Positions 35,800-44,385 of a stretch of 64,000 nucleotides of DNA are shown here, in pieces. Under the pieces are notes generated by a model that was not told the DNA's origin, ran no database searches, and saw only the letters and a program-made list of their open reading frames with translations. The first letter of the stretch is position 1; every line of letters starts with the position of its first letter. Origin of the DNA: Bacillota bacterium (GTDB taxonomy: Bacteria; Bacillota; Clostridia; Lachnospirales; Bianqueaceae); contig JAFRZE010000049.1 in the NCBI GenBank assembly GCA_017442735.1, positions 93,105 to 157,104 on the forward strand, written 5' to 3'. The position numbers and the translations under genes are program-made.

Positions 35800-36654
35800 T
35801 TAATAGTCGTCGGTCAGTTCGACCGTAGACAGATCCCATTCCTCATGGATCTTCGGAACGTCGCTGATCAGTCTCTTGGTGTACGGAGCCTTCGGATTCA
35901 GAATAACTTCATCCGCTTTACCGTACTCAACAAACTTACCATGCTCCATGATGTAAACGGTATCGGAAATGTAGTAAGCAAGACCGATATCATGGGTAAT
36001 GAAGATAATCGTCATACCGATCTCATCACGAAGATTCAGCAACATATCCAGGATCGTAGCACGAGAGCAGGCGTCAACCATGGAAGTCGGCTCGTCAGCA
36101 AGCAGGATCTTGGGTTTCAGCAGGAAGATACGAGCGATCATCAGACGCTGCATCTGGCCGCCGGAAAGCTCGAAAGGATATTTGTTCGTCAGCTCGGCAA
36201 ACTTCAGGTTAACGAAGGAGCAGGCCTCGGTCATCATCTCCACTTTCTTCTCGTAAGGAAGATTCTTTCCGCCGCGCATGTTGATGCAGTCAAGCAGAAC
36301 GGAGTCGATCTTATGGAAGATGTTGTAGGATGCGAAAGGATCCTGGAAAATCGCTTGAATGCCTTTCCAGTATTCGGCTTTCTTGGCTCTGGTGGAAATA
36401 TCTCTTACTTTGCCCTGGAACAGGATCTCGCCTTCAGAGATCGGCAGCAGGCCGAGAAGCATCTTGGAAAGGGTGGTTTTACCGGAACCGGACTCACCAA
36501 CGATGGAAACGAATTCGCCTTCATGGAAATCGAAGTCAACATGGTCAACAGCGACATTCGCTTTTTCACCGTGTCCGAAAATACGGGTTACACCGCGGCC
36601 GGAGAGGCAAAGCGGGCCGTTTGTGTAATCTTTGCGTTCTCTAACTTCACTCAT
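35800..36654 (-). CDS. ABC transporter ATP-binding protein, OppF/DppF type
   Basis: 284 residues. Walker [13 protein letters not shown], signature LSGGQMQR, Walker [10 protein letters not shown] and the switch His in FITHDIG are all present. Second ATPase of an oligopeptide/nickel/oligosaccharide-type (Opp) importer. Start at ATG 36654 with AAGGAGG at 8 bases; an upstream in-frame ATG lies inside the OppD gene. The 8-base overlap with OppD implies coupled synthesis. Last gene of the transporter operon. Confidence 0.93.
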   Translation of the reverse strand: MSEVRERKDYTNGPLCLSGRGVTRIFGHGEKANVAVDHVDFDFHEGEFVSIVGESGSGKTTLSKMLLGLLPISEGEILFQGKVRDISTRAKKAEYWKGIQAIFQDPFASYNIFHKIDSVLLDCINMRGGKNLPYEKKVEMMTEACSFVNLKFAELTNKYPFELSGGQMQRLMIARIFLLKPKILLADEPTSMVDACSRATILDMLLNLRDEIGMTIIFITHDIGLAYYISDTVYIMEHGKFVEYGKADEVILNPKAPYTKRLISDVPKIHEEWDLSTVELTDDY

Positions 36655-37681
36655 TGCTCGCGCCTCCTTGTTCTTCTTCATAGGTCTTTCTGAGCCATGG
36701 CTCATCCTTCAGGCAGCGGTACATACGAGTTTCGTTTTCACCGAATTTCTTTTCGATCGGAGCCACATAAGAGCATTCAACCGTCGCGTATTTGCAGCGT
36801 TCTGCGAAACGGCAGCCCTTCGGAGGTCTCTTCAGGTTGGGAGGAGTACCGGGGATAGCCGTCAGGTTCATGCCGCGGGTACCTTCCTCGGGAACGAGGA
36901 TGGATCCCATCAGACCGTGGCTGTAAGGATGCAGCGGATCGAAGACCATTTCTTTCGCTGATCCGTATTCGACAAACTGACCGGCATACATAACAGCGAT
37001 ATCGTCGGTAACATTGTACAGAAGCGGCAGCTCATGGGTGATGAACATCATGGAACCGATATAGCCTTTTTCCATCATTTCTCTCATCATCTTGATGACC
37101 AGCTTCTGAGAGGTAACGTCAAGGGCTGATGAAGGCTCATCAGCGATCAGTACCTTCGGAGAAAGGATCGTAGAAACGGCGATAACGGTACGCTGTTTCA
37201 TACCACCGGAAAGCTCGACCGCGTGACGGTCAAGAACTTCCTTGCCAAGGCCGACGCTGACAAAACGCTCTTCCGCTCTTTCACGGATTTCTGCTTTCGT
37301 GGCCTTCGGCTCATGTACACGAATAACATCCTCAAGGAAACGGATGATCTTCATGGTGGGGTTCAAGGCATTCATAGCCGCCTGCGGAATGTAGGCGATC
37401 TCTTTACCCAGAACAGAAGTACGGACTTTATCCGGATCCATACCGGAAATATTCTGTCCGTCGATGATAATATCACCGGAAATATAGTGCAGCGGCGGGA
37501 AGTAGTAACCCATCATGGACAGAGCCAGCGTAGACTTACCACATCCGGACTCACCGGCAACACCGAGGGATCTTCCCTCTTCGATCTTCAGGGAGACACC
37601 ATCGACAGAATATACATCCTCGCCAAGACGAGTGACATATTTTGTTCTGAGGTTTTTGACCTCAAGCATAGCTTTTCCCAT
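36647..37681 (-). CDS. ABC transporter ATP-binding protein, OppD/DppD type
   Basis: 344 residues. Walker [13 protein letters not shown], signature LSGGMKQR, Walker [13 protein letters not shown], switch FITHEL. The C-terminal Opp/Dpp extension with a cysteine pair ([14 protein letters not shown]) is the usual iron-sulfur or structural element of this subfamily. Start at ATG 37681, AAGGAGG 5 bases upstream. Forms the ATPase heterodimer with the following gene. Confidence 0.93.
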   Translation of the reverse strand: MGKAMLEVKNLRTKYVTRLGEDVYSVDGVSLKIEEGRSLGVAGESGCGKSTLALSMMGYYFPPLHYISGDIIIDGQNISGMDPDKVRTSVLGKEIAYIPQAAMNALNPTMKIIRFLEDVIRVHEPKATKAEIRERAEERFVSVGLGKEVLDRHAVELSGGMKQRTVIAVSTILSPKVLIADEPSSALDVTSQKLVIKMMREMMEKGYIGSMMFITHELPLLYNVTDDIAVMYAGQFVEYGSAKEMVFDPLHPYSHGLMGSILVPEEGTRGMNLTAIPGTPPNLKRPPKGCRFAERCKYATVECSYVAPIEKKFGENETRMYRCLKDEPWLRKTYEEEQGGASNE

Positions 37682-37691
37682 AGTATCCTCC

Positions 37692-38915
37692 TTAGTCACG
37701 CAGCTGCGGGTTGAAGACCTGGTCGAGACCGGTGTTCATCAGGTTCATTGAATAAGAAATCAATGTAATGGCAAGAACGACCGGAACGAATGCCCACCAC
37801 TGACCGTTTTGTGCGGCAGAGAAAGTGTTGGCCCAGTTCATCATCAGACCGAGGGTAGCAGTCGTCGTAGTAGACGGACCAAGACCCAGCATGGAAAGCT
37901 GTGCTTCACCAAGAATACCGGAACCGATCTGCAGGATCAGCGCCATGATAACGTAGGAAAGGATATATGGCAGAACGTCCTGTACGATGATTCTGGCAGT
38001 GCTGTGTCCGGACAGTTTGGACAGGTTAACGTGATCACGGTTTCTCAGGGAAATAACCTGAGAACGAACCGAACGTGCTGTCCACGGCCAGGCAGTAATA
38101 CCGATGATCAAAGATACCATCGCGGGGCTACGTCCAGCCTGGCTGATCGAGTTGGCGATCAGAACCAGAATAACGAAGCTGGGAATAACCGTGAAAAGGT
38201 TCGTGAAGAATGTCAGCGTATTGTCTACCCATCCGCCAAGGAAACCGGCCAGAAGACCGATCGTCAGACCGATCGCGGTAGCGATCGCACCGGCCATAAC
38301 ACCCATTTTCAGTGATACGCCGATAGCGGAAGTCAGTTTAGTCAGAACATCCGCACCGAAGTTATCGGTACCAAGAGGAAGGGTAACTCTGTTGGAGATG
38401 TTTTTGACGTTGACGAACTGATTGGATTTGACCGTGATCGTACTGTCGCCTTCACCGATTTCCAGTGAATCCGTTGCTGTGATTCTCAGAATCTGCTTGT
38501 TGTATTTCTGCATCTCACGCTTGTAGGCCTGAGTTGCTTTATACTGTACATCATCTGAATAGGTCGACAGCCACAGTTCGAGAAAAGCATTGTCATTCTC
38601 GGCTGCTTCATCAACAACAGCCTGATCGATTCCGCCGTATTTGACCAGCCATTCCTGCATCTTGCCCAGTTCTTCAGCGGTAAACTGATTAGAAAGACCA
38701 GCTGCGCCTACGTATTTCAGTTCTTCAGATCTGGACTGGATCGTAGACTTAATGTTGACATAAGTACCCGGCGCATGGAAACCGGAACCAACGATCTCCA
38801 TCGGAGTGAAGATAGAAACCATCGGGTAGAAGCTTAAAAGAAGAACGATACAGAAAATAACAAAACCGACAACGAATCTAGGTGAATGAAAGATATTTCT
38901 TAATATTTGTTTCAT
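37692..38915 (-). CDS. ABC transporter permease, OppC/DppC type with large external insert
   Basis: 407 residues, about 100 more than usual OppC. The first membrane segment is at 14-34, then a hydrophilic extracytoplasmic insert of roughly 150 residues (40-185), then the five-segment permease core from [13 protein letters not shown] onward, with the EAA-type cytoplasmic loop near [14 protein letters not shown]. The insert may contact the binding protein or substrate. Partner of the OppB-like gene 24 bases upstream. Confidence 0.92.
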   Translation of the reverse strand: MKQILRNIFHSPRFVVGFVIFCIVLLLSFYPMVSIFTPMEIVGSGFHAPGTYVNIKSTIQSRSEELKYVGAAGLSNQFTAEELGKMQEWLVKYGGIDQAVVDEAAENDNAFLELWLSTYSDDVQYKATQAYKREMQKYNKQILRITATDSLEIGEGDSTITVKSNQFVNVKNISNRVTLPLGTDNFGADVLTKLTSAIGVSLKMGVMAGAIATAIGLTIGLLAGFLGGWVDNTLTFFTNLFTVIPSFVILVLIANSISQAGRSPAMVSLIIGITAWPWTARSVRSQVISLRNRDHVNLSKLSGHSTARIIVQDVLPYILSYVIMALILQIGSGILGEAQLSMLGLGPSTTTTATLGLMMNWANTFSAAQNGQWWAFVPVVLAITLISYSMNLMNTGLDQVFNPQLRD

Positions 38916-38939
38916 ATTCTACACACTTCCTTTCGCCTA

Positions 38940-39950
38940 TTATCCATCTTGCTGGGCTGCTTTGATACGAGGATCGACCACCGCATACAGGAATTCGACC
39001 ACAATGTTTGCGATCAGAACCATGATCGTGATCATCAGCGTACAAGCGGACAATGTCGGATAGTCACGAGCAGAAATTGCTTTCAGCATCTGGGAACCGA
39101 TACCCGGATAGCTGTAAATGGACTCAGCTACCAGGTTACCACCGACGGATGAGCCAAGGCTCATGGCCAGACCGGTGATCTGAGGAAGCATCGCGTTACG
39201 GAACACGTACATAACGATCTTTCTATCCTTAATGCCAAGGAAACGGCTGTATTTTACATAGTCCGTATTGAGCTCGTAGATAGACATGGAACGCATACCG
39301 ATTGCCTGGCCACCGATGGAGATAAGAACCATCGTCCAGAAGGGAAGCTGGTAATGCTTCAGAACGGAAGCAACAAACTCCCAGCTTGCGACAGGTGAGG
39401 CAAACTGCGATCCATAACCACGTCCGACAGGGAACCATCCGGCTTTCACAGCCAGGTAGGTTACAAACACCAATGCCAAACCAAAGGCAGGCGTATTACT
39501 GATAAAGAGGAAGAACGGAAGGACGGCTTTATCCCAGCCTTTGCGGATGTAGGCGGCAACGGCACCAAGAACGTTACCAAGGATCCAGCCGACGATCAGA
39601 GCAGGAATCTGCAGTGCAAGGGTCCATCCGATACTTTCCTTAATAATTGCCGAAACTGTTTTGGGGTACTGAGCAAAGGATACACCCAGGTTTCCTTTGA
39701 AAAGGTTTCCTACATAAATGAAGAACTGCTGGATAAGAGGCTTATCCATACCGAATTCTTTGGTATACTGATCAACGATCTTCTGATACGCATTCATATC
39801 GGTGACACCGGCAGCTGCGCTGGAAACGAGCTGTGAAATAGGATCGCCGGGCATCAGTCGTGGAAGCATGAAGTTCAGGAAGACAGCGATAACTAAGGTG
39901 ACCAGATACCAAATAAGTCTTTTACCATAATATTTGGCAAAGCCTTTCAT
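38940..39950 (-). CDS. ABC transporter permease, OppB/DppB type
   Basis: 336 residues with six predicted membrane segments. Starts MKGFAKYYGKRLIWYLVTL and contains LPRLMPGDPI, typical of OppB, and the EAA loop (LGIKDRKIVMYVFRNAMLPQITG). Start at ATG 39950 with GAGGTGG upstream; the extension to 39989 runs into an RNA hairpin. Follows the binding-protein gene after a stem-loop that may limit permease expression. Confidence 0.93.
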   Translation of the reverse strand: MKGFAKYYGKRLIWYLVTLVIAVFLNFMLPRLMPGDPISQLVSSAAAGVTDMNAYQKIVDQYTKEFGMDKPLIQQFFIYVGNLFKGNLGVSFAQYPKTVSAIIKESIGWTLALQIPALIVGWILGNVLGAVAAYIRKGWDKAVLPFFLFISNTPAFGLALVFVTYLAVKAGWFPVGRGYGSQFASPVASWEFVASVLKHYQLPFWTMVLISIGGQAIGMRSMSIYELNTDYVKYSRFLGIKDRKIVMYVFRNAMLPQITGLAMSLGSSVGGNLVAESIYSYPGIGSQMLKAISARDYPTLSACTLMITIMVLIANIVVEFLYAVVDPRIKAAQQDG

Positions 39951-39976
39951 AACAACCACCTCTCTGATACGAAAAG

Positions 39977-40015
39977 GCGGCGGTTGCAAGAACCTTGATC
40001 CTGTACAACCGCCGC
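39977..40015 (-). promoter_or_regulatory. Stem-loop between binding protein and permease genes
   Basis: GCGGCGGTTG and CAACCGCCGC form a perfect 10-bp stem around a 19-base loop, followed by CTTTTCG on the minus strand. Such hairpins commonly protect binding-protein mRNA and reduce readthrough into the permease genes, giving excess binding protein. Confidence 0.75.
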
Positions 40016-40090
40016 ATTTTCAATTAATCACATTTGTTAGTATGTAGTACTAGTAAAGTGAATTTCTAATGCGTTAGTTTTGTAGACGAA

Positions 40091-42037
40091 TTACTGCTCG
40101 TCAACAAGTTCCAACTGATACAGAGCAGCAACACCCTGAGCGAAGATACAGCAGGTCGGGGAGATGCCGTCGCCTTCTGCCGGGAAGTTGGTCCATACGG
40201 ACTCATTCACTTCGTGGAACAGCTGAGGACGATACATCAGAGCGAAGGAAGGAACTTCGGTCAGATAGATCACGTTCAGTTCCTGATAGATATCCTGAAG
40301 GGTAGCGATATCTGTAGTCTTTGCAGCCTGATCAAGCAGCTCATTCGCGCGCTGAGTATATTCGCCAGAGTAACGGCTGTAGCCAAGGGTGATCTCCGGC
40401 AGGTAAGCGGGATCGTAGTTGTCAGCTGAATGATAGTTGTAGAATACAGCGTAGAAGGAGTTCCACGGATCGGAGGGGCCACCGCCATAGGAGTTCATGG
40501 TGATGGTGAAGTTACCGGTACGAAGGTTCTCGGACCACTGAGCACTCTCCGGGAAGTAGGTCTCGATCTGGATACCGATCTTGGCACCAGCTTCGGAAAC
40601 CTGGGTCATGGAAGCCTGCCAGTCAGACCATCCGGTCGGGCAGGAAGCCTGGAAGCTGAGGTTGTTGCCAGCCGGCCATTCACGCCATCCATCTCCATCG
40701 GTATCAACGACGCCAGCTTCGTCAAGCAGAGCGATAGCGCCTTCTACATCATTGCCAAGCCAGCCGATTTCTTCCAGAGCAGCCTGGTCTTTGCAGTAGG
40801 TTGCACGGATCTCATCGTTGGGCTGGAACAGCATACGAGGATACTGAGAGAAAGGAGGAGCCTGATTGGTCATAGCAGCAGACAGGATCTGATCGTAGTC
40901 AACAGCCAGAGCGATGGCTTTACGAACAGCAACCTGATCAAGACCTTCAACGGTGGTGTTGAAGATACAGGTGGGCTGAGAAACAGCTACATGGTAAGGA
41001 GCTTCTGGATAGTAGGTGGAAACCGGCAGTCCGTCATCCAGCCACATGGTCTGAACGTTCGCGATGTAGGTCTGGCCCATATCGGACTCACCAACACGAA
41101 GAGCGTTCGCCTGAGCGTTGTTGTCAGCATAGATGTTGTGTACGATGTACTTCGGAACAGGAAGTTTGCCCCACATGGAAGCATCCTGGCCCCAGTAAGT
41201 ATCACGACGGGTAACACCAACAGCCTGAGCATTGTTAATGGTCAGATCGTAGGGACCGCTGTGAGGAGCATCATACATAAGGTCATTCTTGAAGCCTTCG
41301 TAATCGGTGCCATACTCGGCAAGTTTGGCATCCAGATAAGCTTTCTGGAAAACATACATGCCGTTGATGTAGTTCATCATCTGAGGAACGTTGACGTTCT
41401 CGGTCGGATGGAAAACTACGGTATGCTCGTCGACGACATCACAAGAAGCCATGTAAGGAGCATAAGCAACACCGGCGTTGGAGTTGACCAGCATATGGGT
41501 GTCGAAGGTCGCCTTGACGTCTTCAGCCGTCAGAGGAGTGCCATCAGACCATGCAGCCGCAGGTTTCAGGTGAATGGTCATGTTGTTGTCCGCGTCGAAC
41601 TCGGGGTCGCCATCAGCAAGCAGCGGGTCGCCGGAACCCTTCAGCAGGTTGAACATGTACAGCGTCTCGAACTGCAGTTCGCAGGCGGTAAAGCTGTTGT
41701 TGCCGCAGAAGGTGTTGTTGGTGTTGGAGGAGAAACCGTTGTTGTTGATAATGGTTCCCCACTGTCCAGTGGTAAGGTAGAAGGTCTCGTTACGAGGAGT
41801 AACAGAAGTGTCAGTCGCTACGGGCTCTTCTTCTTTAGATTCCTCGGCTTTGGACTCTTCAGCTTTGGATTCCTCAGCCTTGGATTCCTCAGCCTTGGAT
41901 TCCTCTTTCGTCTCCTCCTGGGAGGCTTCCTGAGTGGGTTCAGCAGCGGGCTCTTCCGTCTTGGTGCAAGCGGAGAGCAGGCCCATAACCATCATGGCAG
42001 CCAGAAGGAGAGCAAGCACTTTTTTAAGATTTTTCAT
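40091..42037 (-). CDS. Opp-type ABC transporter substrate-binding lipoprotein
   Basis: 648 residues. Signal peptide with lipobox LSAC (Cys24) anchors it outside the membrane. A KAEES-repeat linker (about 44-71) follows, then a family 5 extracellular solute-binding domain of about 570 residues (DGTPLTAEDVKATFD, the conserved segment of SBP_bac_5). Such proteins bind peptides or, in several Bacillota and Thermotogae, oligosaccharides. Position directly after the glycyl radical enzyme cluster favours a glycoside. Start ATG 42037 with AGGAAG upstream. Its own promoter lies in the preceding gap. Confidence 0.92.
   Translation of the reverse strand: MKNLKKVLALLLAAMMVMGLLSACTKTEEPAAEPTQEASQEETKEESKAEESKAEESKAEESKAEESKEEEPVATDTSVTPRNETFYLTTGQWGTIINNNGFSSNTNNTFCGNNSFTACELQFETLYMFNLLKGSGDPLLADGDPEFDADNNMTIHLKPAAAWSDGTPLTAEDVKATFDTHMLVNSNAGVAYAPYMASCDVVDEHTVVFHPTENVNVPQMMNYINGMYVFQKAYLDAKLAEYGTDYEGFKNDLMYDAPHSGPYDLTINNAQAVGVTRRDTYWGQDASMWGKLPVPKYIVHNIYADNNAQANALRVGESDMGQTYIANVQTMWLDDGLPVSTYYPEAPYHVAVSQPTCIFNTTVEGLDQVAVRKAIALAVDYDQILSAAMTNQAPPFSQYPRMLFQPNDEIRATYCKDQAALEEIGWLGNDVEGAIALLDEAGVVDTDGDGWREWPAGNNLSFQASCPTGWSDWQASMTQVSEAGAKIGIQIETYFPESAQWSENLRTGNFTITMNSYGGGPSDPWNSFYAVFYNYHSADNYDPAYLPEITLGYSRYSGEYTQRANELLDQAAKTTDIATLQDIYQELNVIYLTEVPSFALMYRPQLFHEVNESVWTNFPAEGDGISPTCCIFAQGVAALYQLELVDEQ
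41834..41905 (-). repeat. 15-bp tandem repeat coding for the KAEES linker
   Basis: Four to five near-identical 15-bp units encode AEESK repeats in the lipoprotein linker. Copies differ at synonymous positions (GCT/GCC-type changes), and slippage could vary linker length between strains. Confidence 0.8.
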
Positions 42038-42343
42038 GTGCTTCTTCCTTTCCTTAATGTTTTCTATGCCCGAATAGGAAAATTTCCGGACACGCATTGA
42101 TATAGTATATGATACCATAAATCCGTAAAAAAGCAATCATTATTTTCGAAGATCATAACGATTCTCTGCCAAATTATAACAATCCTCCGGACATACTTTC
42201 CCCCTTTAATCCGGAAAACAGGACCGGTTTTCATGCTTCAGGGTATTCACTAAAGACCTTTCCTGCATGTTGGCGAATGCGGTCTACCGGATGTCTGCTA
42301 TGGTAAAAACTTGAGATTTTCCTGAAAAATTACTGCCAGCAGT
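42038..42343 (-). promoter_or_regulatory. Gene-free gap with a probable transporter promoter
   Basis: No gene is seen in these 306 bases. On the minus strand TTGCTT (42136-42131), 16 bases, TATCAT (42114-42109) is the best promoter, with an alternative TATACT (42109-42104). A palindrome GGAAAATTTCC (42077-42087) lies downstream of the -10 and may be an operator. CTGC-TG-GCAG then TAATTTTT just after the oxidoreductase gene could be a weak terminator. Confidence 0.45.
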
Positions 42344-43444
42344 TTAGAACGTCGTATGGAGCGGCATGGTCCGTTTTTCCCTGATACAGTCGCTGATCGT
42401 GCACATGATATCGACCACATGGCGCGCGATCTTTGGATCCAGTACAGGCGTCGTATCTGTTTCGATCGCGTGGATCAGATCATGGATCGCTTCCGCCTGC
42501 TTCCACTCACCGGGATACGGCAGCTCCTGCGGCTGCGGCTCTATCCAGCCGCGGATCTTCAAATCTTCGTCATCGATATAGGCCATGAGTCCGTCTCCGG
42601 CGCCGATCTTCAGGTGCCCTTTGACCGTGATCGTTCCTTTGGAACCATAGATCTCCATCTGGTTGAGCGTTGCCGCTTTCTCGCAGAAACCGGCATCGAT
42701 GACCGCCAGTGTCCCATTTCCCCAGTCGAGGGTGATGATATAGTTGTCCGGCAGATAATCGGTCTTAATCTTCTTCCCGTCGAAGGCGCCGCTCCGAATG
42801 GTCCGCTCCGGTTCGGAAATACAGGCGACACAGGTCACTTCCTTGGCCGGTCCGAGCACGGAGACCGCCTCCGTGATCCCGTGAACGCCCATGTCATACA
42901 GCGCGCCGGCGCCAGGCTGGAAGAACCAGGAGCAATCCGCTTCCCTGTACTGGAAATAGTTCGGGCCGCCATGAGCCGCACGAGCCCGGATCAGGTTGAC
43001 GTGCCCGATCGTACCCTTTTCGATCATCTTACGGATCTCGATAATATCCGGACGCAGCGGATGGATCGCAGCGGAAGCGATCTTTACATGCATTTTCTCC
43101 GCGAGTTCGATCTGCGCCGTTACGTTCTCGACCGTCATCGCCATGGGTTTCTGCGTATACAGATGCTTGCCGGCAGCCAGCGCCTTCATGTTCAATTCAT
43201 GATGAGCCGGGATCGAGGCCGTATCCATCATGATCTCAAAATCGCACTTCTCCAGCAGTTCATCGATGTTCGGATACCAGGCCGGGATACCGAATTTTTC
43301 GGCATAAGCCTGCGCTCTTTCCGGCAGGATATCGCAGACAGCGACGACTTCCACGTCGGAAAATGTCGCAAGCTGCGGCAGATAGATCTCTCCCGCGATG
43401 CTCCCGCATCCGACCAGCGCAACTTTCCATTTCTTCTGGCTCAT
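42344..43444 (-). CDS. Gfo/Idh/MocA family NAD(P)-dependent oxidoreductase
   Basis: 366 residues. N-terminal Rossmann fold with VALVGCGSIAGEIYLPQL, then the family's substrate/cofactor lysine motif as QKPMAM (usual EKP is QKP here), and the C-terminal beta-sheet domain with GALYDMGVHGI carrying the Asp and His of the active site. Members oxidise sugar hydroxyls, often making 3-keto sugars, or reduce 1,5-anhydrofructose. It lies 2 bases after the activase gene with AGGAGG, so it belongs to the glycyl radical cluster. Confidence 0.9.
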   Translation of the reverse strand: MSQKKWKVALVGCGSIAGEIYLPQLATFSDVEVVAVCDILPERAQAYAEKFGIPAWYPNIDELLEKCDFEIMMDTASIPAHHELNMKALAAGKHLYTQKPMAMTVENVTAQIELAEKMHVKIASAAIHPLRPDIIEIRKMIEKGTIGHVNLIRARAAHGGPNYFQYREADCSWFFQPGAGALYDMGVHGITEAVSVLGPAKEVTCVACISEPERTIRSGAFDGKKIKTDYLPDNYIITLDWGNGTLAVIDAGFCEKAATLNQMEIYGSKGTITVKGHLKIGAGDGLMAYIDDEDLKIRGWIEPQPQELPYPGEWKQAEAIHDLIHAIETDTTPVLDPKIARHVVDIMCTISDCIREKRTMPLHTTF

Positions 43445-43446
43445 AT

Positions 43447-44385
43447 TTATCCTCCTATAGATGCGGGATCTTTCCCGCTGATTGTTATGGTCAGTCCCAT
43501 CCGTTGCCCGATGAGCGCGAAGGGAATGAGTTCTTTCTTATCCAGGCCTTTTTCGCCTTCCTGCGTATACTCTCGTCCGAGCTGCGCATATTTGCTTTTG
43601 CCGAGCACATGGTAGGGAAGCAGATCGATTTGACTGGCCCCGCTGGAGAAAGCCAGGCGGAAGATCCCGTTCAGGCTTTCCTCATCGAAGTTGAATCCCG
43701 GGATGACCGGTACCCGGACAATCACCTGACTATCCTTTTCCCTCAGCGCCTGCTTCAGGTTTTCTACGATCAGGCTCAAAGCCCCGCCGGTCACTTCTTT
43801 CAGCATTTGCGCATCCGCATGTTTCAGGTCAAAAAGCCAGGTATCGACCAGTCCGATCGCTTTTTGGAAGCTTTCCGCCGCTACATTGCCGGTGGTCTCT
43901 ATCGCTGTCCTTATTCCTTCCTCTCTGGCAGACTTCAAAAGCGCCGCAAGTCCTTCTGCCTGCAGGAAAGGTTCCCCGCCGGAAACCGTCATTCCACCGC
44001 CGCTTTTTTCATAATAATGTCTGTCACGACGAACTATCGCCATCACTTCATCCACGGTGACTTCTTTTCCCGTCATCCGCATAGCGTCCGATAGACACGC
44101 TCTGGCACAGATCCCGCATCTTTGACACTTAGACCGGTCGATCACAGGTCCCTTCTCGACAGAAAAGCTGATCGCTCCGTTCGGGCAGGCTCGAAAGCAC
44201 CGACCGCAGCGAGTACACTTGCGATCAAAGTGCATCAGCTCCGTCCGTCCCTTCTGAGATTCAGGATTTGAGCACCAGGGGCAGTGCAGCGGACATCCGT
44301 TAACGAAGACCGTCGTTCGGATCCCCGGACCGTCGTGGATCGAGAATCGCTGAATATCAAATATCTTCAGAACCGGCTCAGTCAT
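43447..44385 (-). CDS. Glycyl-radical enzyme activating protein (radical SAM)
   Basis: 312 residues. Radical SAM iron-sulfur motif CPLHCPWC, a CX3CX2C with Cys31, Cys35 and Cys38, within RFSIHDGPGIRTTVFVNGC. A ferredoxin-like insert with two further four-cysteine clusters (CTRCGRCFRACPNGA; CQRCGICARAC) at about 60-105, as in activases of non-PFL glycyl radical enzymes (dehydratases, lyases). SAM-binding SGGEP follows. It abstracts a hydrogen from Gly737 of the neighbouring enzyme. Overlaps that gene by 8 bases. Confidence 0.95.
   Translation of the reverse strand: MTEPVLKIFDIQRFSIHDGPGIRTTVFVNGCPLHCPWCSNPESQKGRTELMHFDRKCTRCGRCFRACPNGAISFSVEKGPVIDRSKCQRCGICARACLSDAMRMTGKEVTVDEVMAIVRRDRHYYEKSGGGMTVSGGEPFLQAEGLAALLKSAREEGIRTAIETTGNVAAESFQKAIGLVDTWLFDLKHADAQMLKEVTGGALSLIVENLKQALREKDSQVIVRVPVIPGFNFDEESLNGIFRLAFSSGASQIDLLPYHVLGKSKYAQLGREYTQEGEKGLDKKELIPFALIGQRMGLTITISGKDPASIGG

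Noticed and set aside
41834..41905. CRISPR-like array
   Set aside because: Repeats are contiguous 15-bp coding units without spacers, in a lipoprotein linker.
40430..42100. 556-codon frame opposite the binding-protein gene
   Set aside because: Antisense shadow; the low-complexity stretch is the complement of the KAEES linker.
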